From positions 1-63,664 of the forward strand of contig CACYYM010000014.1 of NCBI GenBank assembly GCA_902778625.1: a stretch of DNA of 63,664 nucleotides, given 5' to 3'. Origin of the DNA: an uncultured Bacteroidales bacterium. GTDB lineage: Bacteria; Bacteroidota; Bacteroidia; Bacteroidales; Bacteroidaceae. Under the pieces are notes generated by a model that did no database searches, had not been told where the DNA came from, and worked only from the letters and a program-made list of their open reading frames with translations. Shown piece by piece: positions 10,201 through 17,600 of this stretch. Every line of letters starts with the position of its first letter. Within the stretch, counting starts at the first letter, position 1. A program made the translations under genes and the position numbers.

Positions 10201-13200
10201 GGTCTTCGTCGTCACCACAGTAGGTCACCTTGAGAGCACTCCAGCCAGTCCAGTCGTTGCTGTAGTGTGTGCCTGGGTTCTTGATACCGATAGTGAGCTT
10301 ACCGTCCTCGCCTACATAAGCGATGGTATAGACAGGATAGCGGTCTGCATTTGCAGCAGCAGCCATACCGGTCTCGCCATGTACAACATAACCTACGATG
10401 CCGTCCTCGCCTTCTGTTGAGATGCCGTCCTCATAGATTGCGAGGTCGTGGGCACCTGCACCTGTCAGGTTGCAGTTCACTTGGTCTTCTGCATCGTCAA
10501 CAGAAACGGGATCCTCGATGACTGTGGGGAAGTAGTTGAAGATGCCATTTGCATAAATGCCTGCAGCGTAGTTAGTGCTGTAGCGGTTGTTGCTAGGACG
10601 GAAGGCAGCGTGTGTGCCAACGAGGTAGTAGCCGGGCTTCATGTCTGCAATAGTCTGGTACTGGTCACCTGTTACGTTCCAAGCCTCAACACCTACGACG
10701 GTCTTGCCTTCTGCATCCTTAATGGTATTGCCTGTACCTGTGCTCCAACCACCAGTCCAGCCTTCCTTGCCATTGCTGAAGTCGCTGTTGGGAATCAAGT
10801 CGCTGATGTCAGTGCCAGGAACGTAATCCTCGGCAATAGCATCGGCAAGCCACTTGATAACGCGTGCTGTCTCTGCTGCAATTTCATCTGCAGTAGCAGT
10901 ATGGTTCGTCTTGATGTAGTCGTAAGTTCCGAGAGGATTCTCGTCGCTGGGCTCTTCGTAATCTTCAAGGTAAGCAACGAGAGCGTCACGCAATTCGCCC
11001 TGGAAGCTGTCGTCGGACTCGAGACGTGCTTTAATCTCCTCACACTTGTCGAAGTAAGCCTGATAAATAGCTGCATTCTCTATGAGTTCTGCCTTCTTGA
11101 CGTTGAGTGTGTCGATAGCGTCAGCGAATTCAAGGATAGTTGTTGCGTCAGCCAATGCTTCGATTGATGCCTGGCAGTCCTCGAGCACAGAGGCCGTAGC
11201 AATGACGTCCTCAATATTTGCCTCTTCGTAATCCTGAATAGCCGCTGCCACTTCTGCGAGTTCTTCTTCGTTTGCTACAGAGAAGTACTGCTCAGCTGCG
11301 AAGATAACGGTTCCGTGAGAGGGATCGGGATAGGGATAGGGATCGTCACCGATGTCCTGATACCAGTAACCGGTACGGAACTGCTCGCCGTTAGCTCTCC
11401 AAGCGAGTGCGCCACTTGTGAAGTCTTCTTCGCTGACGGTGGGCACCTGTGTGCCGAAGCGTGCGTAGCAGTTGTTGATATGAACGTTATTGCTGTCGCC
11501 GTGGCGTGCGAAGTAGTGTGCTTCGTCCTGGATGCCTTCTACAGTACCTACAGCATAGCAGTTGGTAACGTCAGCATAGCTGCCGAGCCAGCCAGAGAAT
11601 GAGCCATTCTCCTTCGGGCCGTAAACATTACCTGTCATACCGCAGTTGTCGATTGTAACGTGACAGGAAGAGCTCATTACGCAGCCGAATACGCCTGATG
11701 CGTTGGGGCCGCCGTTAGCTGTAACGTCGCCGCACATCATGACGCCCTGGATCTTGACGTGACCTGCCCAAGGAGCTGTCATACCTACCAGGCCGACATA
11801 GCCGCGGCCAGTGAGTGAGCAGCTTTCGTCGAGCACTACATTCTTAATAAATACGCCTTCAGCTGCGCGTGCGTCAGCGTCGCTGATGCCACCAAAGTTT
11901 GCAGTGGGCAAGCTGTTCATGACAGCGATGAGGCCCACGCCATTGTCATTGGGATGGTCAACGACGAGATTGCTGATGGTGTGGAACTGGCCGTCGAAGT
12001 TACCATAGAAGGGAGCGCCTTCGGTACCTACGTTAGCCCAGCGGTCGCAATAGCCGCCCATGTCGATGTCGGCAGTCAACTTAGCGCTGGCATCCAGATG
12101 CTTGGCTGCATAGTTGGTCCACCAGACGAGCTGTGCGCCATCGCTGATTTCGTACCAGCCATCGACGGGCGTAACGAAGTCTTCCTGCAGGCCGTTGCAG
12201 ACAGTACAGAAACCGTCCTCGAACTGGTGAGGAGGCAGTGTGGTGGTGTTAGGTGTGTTGCTGTAAACCGTATTGCCTATGGGCTGGCCGTCGCAGCGGT
12301 AGCTTGATGCTGTGGCATAGACGAGTGCGCCTTCCTTCTTGATAGGCATAGGCATTTCGTCTGTGCCGATCAGCTGATAGAAGCGCTCTACGCCGCCTTC
12401 GTTGCCGTTGAGGGCGTATGCGAGGGCACCGTTTGCAATGTCTTCGAAGTTCTCGATGAGTGTAGCCTTCGCTTCGTCCTCGAAGCCATAGCTATTTGCG
12501 ATGTAAACGTTGCTACAAGTAATGTTTGCGGGATTACGGGAGAGGGTCTTTGAGTCACCAATAGCATTGTTGAGCGTTCCGAGGAATGCACAGTTGTTGT
12601 AATAAGTCTGAGCGGAAGACCAGCCAGAGAAGCCAGCGAGGCACTCGGTGTTTTCAGTACCGTTGATGTTACCGGCATAGATACAGTTGTCAACAATAGT
12701 CTTGGACTCTACGACGCCGATAAGGCCGGCGCTGGTATTGTCGCCTCCGTAGGATGCGTTGATTTCGATGTCGGAGAAGACGTTACGAATCTTCACGCGG
12801 TCACGGCGAGTGTGAGATGAGACGGAGCCAGCATAGCGTCCGCTGGTGGTAATCGTACCGTGCATGATGACGTTCTCGAACGTACCGGCAAAGTTGGGGA
12901 ACAAAGAGGCATTGTCTGATGTCATTTCCGCCATCTCAATGGTCAGTACGTGTCCGTCGCCGTTGAAGTTACCGTCGAACCAGTTGCTGGTGTTGAAGAT
13001 GAAGCGACCGGGTTCGTTTGAATACGATACGTCGTTAGCCAGCTTGAGGCTGAAGCGTGCGCCGTTCGTGATACGGTTCCAACCCTCAGCAATGTCGATG
13101 TCCTCTGCGCTCTTGATGAGGTAGTAGCCGTCGGTCACGTCACGCTCGAGGGCATTGTAGTTGAAGCAGCCGCAGACTTCGCAGATACCGAACTTATCGT

Positions 13201-14233
13201 ACTGGTGAGCAGTTGCTTGTGCTGTTCCGCTGTTAGAGAAGGTGAGTTCGCCTTCGCTCTTGCCGTCACAACCTGTCGCGTTAGATGCATAAACCTGTCC
13301 GCTGCCGAATGCTGCGGGCACGGGGAAGGGGTCTGTGCCGATGCGCTGCACCCAAGTGATGCGGCTCTGGTCGGTGTTCAGCTGATAGCAGATACGTCCG
13401 TCGGCGAGGTCGTCGTAGGGCACGATGGTCACGCACTTGGTGTTGCCCCAGGCGTTGGTAGCATAGTTGTTGGTGCTTGCGCCGCTAGGACGATTGCCAT
13501 AGATGTCCTGCTGGTAGCTTTCCATGTTCACGGTCTGCAGGTTGCCGTCGTTGCGTCCTATGGTGCCGCTGCCGCCATTGGAGAGGTCGAGTTCGCTGCC
13601 GTCGTTGATGACGAGGCAGTTGATGACGTTTGTACGCTCGCTGCACCAGCCTACGATACCGCCGCAGTTGTTGGTGGTTGCACCTTTGATAGTGAACTTT
13701 GCGAGACAGTCCTCGATCATGGCGCCTTGATAGCATACGCCTGCGATGCCGGCGTGGGTACCGTCGCCTGCTACGCCGCTGATCACATTGAGATCAGCAT
13801 AACAGCCACGGATTGTGCCACGGTTCCAAACTACGATGCCACAGGCCTCTTTCTTGTCTGTGGTGATGGTACCTTGAACCTTCAGGTTCTGGATGAGAGC
13901 GTTATCGCCGACATTGCGGAAGATTGCCGTACCTTCGCTCTCCTGGTTGATGGTGTTGACGGTGATGGTGTGTCCCTGTCCGTCGAAGAATCCCTGATAG
14001 TCGAGACCGTCTCGGCCAATCATGGTTCTGTCGGCACCCTTGTCGATGTCGGCCGTCAGCACGGCATTGAGATAGGGCTGACCCTCACCACCATTCACGA
14101 GTTCTGCGAAGGCAACAAAGTCCTCCAAAGAACCGATCTGATAGACGCCGCCCACTTCGGATAGCGCCCATGCAGCTGTGCAGACCATGCTCATTAGCAT
14201 AGCCGTACACAGATTCAGTAGTTTTTTACTCAT
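7292..14233 (-). CDS. Giant secreted surface protein 2, dockerin truncated and fused to repeat array
   Basis: A 2,313-aa paralogue of the first gene with the same module order: signal peptide, GLUG-like blocks, CxxC motifs (about 353 CEVCG, 678 CTVC), CBM-like module (from about 1148), fourth GLUG block (from about 1514) and propeller-like region (about 1890-2230). It differs at the end. Only the first dockerin loop (DANSDGVVDIADV, about 2237) survives. The second loop, the stop codon and the terminator seen in genes 1 and 3 are gone, and the frame runs through a 22-bp repeat array, adding about 50 unrelated, Arg/Pro-rich residues before a chance stop. A single dockerin half may not bind a cohesin, so the copy may be impaired; the rest of the frame is intact. 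Confidence 0.85.
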   Translation of the reverse strand: MSKKLLNLCTAMLMSMVCTAAWALSEVGGVYQIGSLEDFVAFAELVNGGEGQPYLNAVLTADIDKGADRTMIGRDGLDYQGFFDGQGHTITVNTINQESEGTAIFRNVGDNALIQNLKVQGTITTDKKEACGIVVWNRGTIRGCYADLNVISGVAGDGTHAGIAGVCYQGAMIEDCLAKFTIKGATTNNCGGIVGWCSERTNVINCLVINDGSELDLSNGGSGTIGRNDGNLQTVNMESYQQDIYGNRPSGASTNNYATNAWGNTKCVTIVPYDDLADGRICYQLNTDQSRITWVQRIGTDPFPVPAAFGSGQVYASNATGCDGKSEGELTFSNSGTAQATAHQYDKFGICEVCGCFNYNALERDVTDGYYLIKSAEDIDIAEGWNRITNGARFSLKLANDVSYSNEPGRFIFNTSNWFDGNFNGDGHVLTIEMAEMTSDNASLFPNFAGTFENVIMHGTITTSGRYAGSVSSHTRRDRVKIRNVFSDIEINASYGGDNTSAGLIGVVESKTIVDNCIYAGNINGTENTECLAGFSGWSSAQTYYNNCAFLGTLNNAIGDSKTLSRNPANITCSNVYIANSYGFEDEAKATLIENFEDIANGALAYALNGNEGGVERFYQLIGTDEMPMPIKKEGALVYATASSYRCDGQPIGNTVYSNTPNTTTLPPHQFEDGFCTVCNGLQEDFVTPVDGWYEISDGAQLVWWTNYAAKHLDASAKLTADIDMGGYCDRWANVGTEGAPFYGNFDGQFHTISNLVVDHPNDNGVGLIAVMNSLPTANFGGISDADARAAEGVFIKNVVLDESCSLTGRGYVGLVGMTAPWAGHVKIQGVMMCGDVTANGGPNASGVFGCVMSSSCHVTIDNCGMTGNVYGPKENGSFSGWLGSYADVTNCYAVGTVEGIQDEAHYFARHGDSNNVHINNCYARFGTQVPTVSEEDFTSGALAWRANGEQFRTGYWYQDIGDDPYPYPDPSHGTVIFAAEQYFSVANEEELAEVAAAIQDYEEANIEDVIATASVLEDCQASIEALADATTILEFADAIDTLNVKKAELIENAAIYQAYFDKCEEIKARLESDDSFQGELRDALVAYLEDYEEPSDENPLGTYDYIKTNHTATADEIAAETARVIKWLADAIAEDYVPGTDISDLIPNSDFSNGKEGWTGGWSTGTGNTIKDAEGKTVVGVEAWNVTGDQYQTIADMKPGYYLVGTHAAFRPSNNRYSTNYAAGIYANGIFNYFPTVIEDPVSVDDAEDQVNCNLTGAGAHDLAIYEDGISTEGEDGIVGYVVHGETGMAAAANADRYPVYTIAYVGEDGKLTIGIKNPGTHYSNDWTGWSALKVTYCGDDEDQTNEALDLVLENMVARAETILAYQYDDVNTDANAGPNFPQALRDQLDELIGAVDGANTVEAKAALAKDFSDTFQAVYDGKRAYVALFAAAEALASFEMENLPLIEYDEELEDWVETGELVFSDDETELTFSASDEMHEAYENGAYTTEEALAAIDAIYNSPDFAGIMPQKDQDGYYLIGTVKELVAFRAMATSGDNTIKGKLVADIDMAGVGMQPINTKDYRFRGTLDGQNHAITNLFINHESENTGLFGAIDAATVKNIKVAGQYHSGSKYIGGITGYSYGNSRINNCDVEVEIYSTIEGDGTHGGIVGVNETAGLIIENCLINCPMFGESTDHCGGVIGWSTAGSTVRNTLILSQGHTVGSNESNTISRNPDNCTVSNVFYVTQLGTAAGTKVTPEQLASGEITWKLNGSQGENVAWFQTLGVDATPHLFGDDIVYFYGGQYINEKPNPQLNAFAFNLDANLVGENVVVTFNLNAEAEAAEVRFSNGYTVPVQVTGAGSYRATVPASELGDDPTALTYEVAVTGKGTLDVVKVGDSYKFTSPYGLTVNNNPASKGFGQVLITETRPGDDYSGMFSADAPGALFAFDADFQPVGSYYGGLDVVGGTPLIIGGDYQFDLKDIRFSKDGRLFIGRASGTSNSSVWEINPDNLEEDWKPLFTGGELDEATGITYVGDEEQNRMAVGLAVEGEGDALRLYVLGGQRSNGEYNTTDYNCAFYDLGTATEWSAAPSGYVAALDGVYTIAPGHVGIHEDGQGGLWYVQYRSAPTELLPSIKHFDAEGNEDYSNTTTSTNSGKMAVTSDGKYIALPQGSGKVVIYETNYVPMANGKIFLDPKYNISVSEGNITGLAFDYANNLYATSSSTKTLSRYAIPSWHEGAVVTPGNAIGTGGDGDANSDGVVDIADVTYVLTLMARSGYEAKAVFHPRRRRFKRRTRKLPTPHAGMPIPARGVFYPLWPRLSTFAFIITCF
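7345..7436. repeat. 22-bp palindromic repeat array 2 (inside the 3' end of giant gene 2)
   Basis: Four units in mixed orientation. The first and last read CGCCGC-NN-GCGGGGAT and the middle two read as the reverse. The last unit has the CT core; the others have GT. The first two units form a long imperfect inverted repeat. A poly-A run flanks the left end. The array is translated as part of the upstream protein. Confidence 0.85.
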
Positions 14234-14306
14234 AAAACGTGTAATTAAGTTAATAAATTGGGTTAATTAATGTTTATTTCCTTGCTTTTGAGTGCATATT
14301 GTCTAG

Positions 14307-14337
14307 CAAAGATATGTTTTTTTTTCATTCGCACAAA
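14307..14337 (-). promoter_or_regulatory. Bacteroidetes-type promoter of giant gene 2
   Basis: On the minus strand, -33 TTTG (14334-14337), a 19-bp spacer and -7 TATCTTTG (14307-14314), 74 bp from the start codon. Leader sequence similarity to the other two giant genes shows that the promoter was duplicated with the gene. Confidence 0.85.
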
Positions 14338-14469
14338 TTTTTTTAACACTTTTCTTCATTTTTCTTTGTCGTTTGTCAAAAAAATATCATGCGATTCTTC
14401 AAATTGTGATATTATATTAAGGAAAACGCGATGAAAAGAGGGAATGAGACGTGTTCGGCACGGGAGTGC

Positions 14470-14580
14470 AAAAAACGCCGCGTGCGGCGATGGCAATTTC
14501 CGCGTGCGGCGTTTGGCATTTCCGCGTGCGGCGTTTGGCATTTCCGCGTGCGGCGTTTGAAACGCTGCCTGCGATGTCAA
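14470..14580. repeat. 22-bp palindromic repeat array 3
   Basis: Five units between giant genes 3 and 2. It opens with a poly-A run and CGCCGCGTGCGGCGAT, then has three nearly identical units (TTTCCGCGTGCGGCGTTTGG) and a degenerate last unit with the CT core (CTGCCTGCGATG). It directly abuts the T-run of the terminator of giant gene 3, as array 1 does for giant gene 1. Confidence 0.85.
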
Positions 14581-14613
14581 AAAAAAGCCTCCTGCGAAAA
14601 CCGCAGGAGGCTT
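14579..14613 (-). terminator. Intrinsic terminator of giant surface gene 3
   Basis: A perfect 12-bp stem, AAGCCTCCTGCG (14585-14596) and CGCAGGAGGCTT (14602-14613), with a five-base loop. An eight-base T-run follows on the minus strand (14579-14586, overlapping the stem base). It ends the transcript of the third giant gene. Confidence 0.9.
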
Positions 14614-14641
14614 GATGAATTGGCTGATTGTCAGCTCAGGA

Positions 14642-17600
14642 TTATTGTTCCTGGCTAGCCATGATGGTCAGGATGTTCGTGACGTCGGCTATATCCACTA
14701 TGTTGTCGCCATTGACGTCGGCTCTTGTCTCGTAGCCATTGTTTGCCATGATGGTCAAGACGTACGTCACGTCGGCAATGTCGACAGCGCCGTCTCCATT
14801 GGCGTCGCCTCCCTGACTGTTCAGATACCTGCCGTTGGCGAAGTAAACCACGTCGCCGCCGAAGAGGTGAGGTGTCAGGTCGGTGCCAATTGTCTGGAAC
14901 CAAGCCAGGTCTCCTTCGCTGGTGCTGCCGTTGAGCTTGTAGGTGATCTCACCGCTTGCCAGCTGCTCGTTGGTTACGAGCGTTGCCTGGTTGATGCCGC
15001 CCTCCCTGTAGGCCGTCGGTCCGTAGAAGACATTGCCCTGATCGGTGTATCCGTTACGCGAAACGGTGCTGGTCTGGTAGCTACTGGGCTCTCCTGCGAG
15101 GTTGTACTCAGAGAGAATCAAGGTGTTCTTGACGTTCAGGGTGGCGTCTCTCCAACCGCAGACACCGCCTACCGAGAACGTGTTCGGGCCGATGAACTTG
15201 CAGGCAACGAGGCAGTTGCTGACTGTGCAGTTACCGCCTCTGCCGTGGACTGCCATGACGCCGCCATGCGTGCCATCGCCTTCCTTCTCGGAGTACAGAG
15301 CAACAGCGATCTCGCAGTTGTCGATTTTTGTTGTGCCTGAAGTCCAAGCCGAAAGACCTGCCATGCGCTGCTGGTCGCTGTAGTACTCGCCAGTCAGCTT
15401 CAGGTTCTTCACTGTAGCATTCTGCAACTCGAAGAAGAGAGCCGTGTGCATATCGCCCGGGTGATTGATATAGACGTTCTCGAGAGCAAAGCCCTGACCG
15501 TCGAACGTGCCGGAATATACGCTGTTGAACCTGATGGGCTGCATGCCGACTCCGTACATATCGACGTCGTTCACGAGCTTGCCCTTAAGGGTGTTGTCGA
15601 GAGAATTGACGAGAGCGCGGAATGCAACGAACTGCTTGGGATTGGAGATGAGGTAGTAGCCTGCATCGTCCTTCTCGGGCACAATGTTGACAAGTGCTTC
15701 TGCAGCCTCGGGCGACAACGCCGTCTCGGGATGCTGAGCCTCTTCCGTGCTGAACGTACCATTGCGGAACGCGGCGTCCATATCTTCGAGAGCCTCATAG
15801 AGAGCGTCGGTCTCGGCATCGCTGAAGACCATTTCGTCGGTCTCGTACCACTCATCGTTTTCGTCCTTCTCGCAAATGGGAAGGTTCTCGCCCTCGAGCC
15901 ACTCGAGCGTAAATGCGTAGTTGAAGAGGTCGATGTAAGCACGCTTGCCTTCGTAAACCTTCAGGAAGAGACGAGAGAAAGTCTCGGCCAGCTCAGCCTT
16001 AGCCTCAACGGTCTCTGCACCGCCGACAGCGTCGATTGCATTCTGCAAAGAGTCTCTGAGTGCCTGCGGGAAGTTAGGACTAGCAGCAGGATCCTCGATA
16101 TCCTCGGGAATCGTGTAATTGATAAGAGTCTGAGCGCGAGCAGTCATGTTCTCAAGAACACGATTGAGAGCAGCGCCGGACAACTCTTCGTCGTCACCGG
16201 TGTACATCACACTGATGGGCCCCCAGCCTGTCCAGTCGTTGCCGTACTTCGTGCCCTGGCTCTTGATACCGATGGTAAGTTCGCCGTCCTCACCGACCTT
16301 GGCGATAGTGTAAACCTGATAACGGCCGACGTTAGCGGCAGCCGCCATTCCGTAAGGACCATGAACAGCAAAGCCCAGCAGGTTTGCACCGTTCTGCTCT
16401 GCCTGGTCTTCATCTGTGGAGAAGTAGTCGTCGTAGATGGCGAGGTCAAGAGCACCCTGCCCATGCAGGTTGCAGTTCACCTGGTCAATGGTATCGGCTG
16501 CTGCCACGTAGTCCTCGACAACAGCAGGGAAGTAGTTGAAGATGTTGTTCGCATAGATACCGGCAGCGTAGTTCGTGCTGTAACGGTCGTTGCTGGGACG
16601 GAAGGCACCGCTCACGCCTACGAGATAGTAGCCGGGCTTCATGCCTTCAACGGTCTGGAACATGTCGCCTGTACGGTTCCAAGCCTCAACACCAACGATT
16701 GTGCCATTGCCTGACGTTGTATTCATCACTTCGCCGAAAGCATTGCACCAAGCGCCTGTCCAGTTCTCCGTGTTCTTTTGGGCGAAGTCGGCGTTCGGGA
16801 TAAGCTTGCTGACATCAGTGCCTGCCTTGTAGTCTTCAGCAATAGCATCCTGCAGCCATTGCTCGATGCGAGCGATCTCTGCCAGGATTTCCTCTGTCGT
16901 AGCGAGGTGTTCCTCGACAATGTAAGCGTAAGTGCCAAGAGGATTAACGTCATCGGGCTCGCCCACCTCTTCGGAAAGATAATACTCGAGGGCATCGCGC
17001 AAAGAGCCGCTGAAGGTCTTGTCGTTCTCAAGGAACGCCAAAATCTCGGCGCACTTGTCGATGTAAGCCTGGTATGCAGCGGCACTCTCCTCAACGGCAT
17101 CCTTAATATCCTCCATAGCATAGAAGGCTTCGGTAAAGCCCGCGATAGTCGTGGAGTCGGTCAAAGCCTCAACGGCTTCCTTCCATGCGTCGAGCAGAGC
17201 CTGCGTAGCGACAATCGTCTCTGCTGCCTCGTCATAAAGACCACCCTCATAAGGCTGAATCGTTGTTGCAATGTTCGGAATGTCCTCGTCGGTAACAGCA
17301 TAGAAGTACTGCTCAGCGTCATAGATAATGGTGCCATGAGTCGGGAGAATTGTAGGATGCTCGTCCGTGCCAATTGTCTGGAACCAGGCAGGATTGCGGA
17401 ACGACTCACAATTTAACTTCCAGGCAAGCGTACCGTCTGCCATCTCGCTTGCAGGGATGAATGTCACGCCGGCACTGCTGTAACCCGTCTCGACGATGCC
17501 TGTGCCTTCGAAGCCATAGCAGTTCTTGATAGTGAGGCTGCCGGAGTTGTGGCGTGCCCAGCTGCGTTCGGAATCGGGGTGATTGTCGATGGTACCGAAT

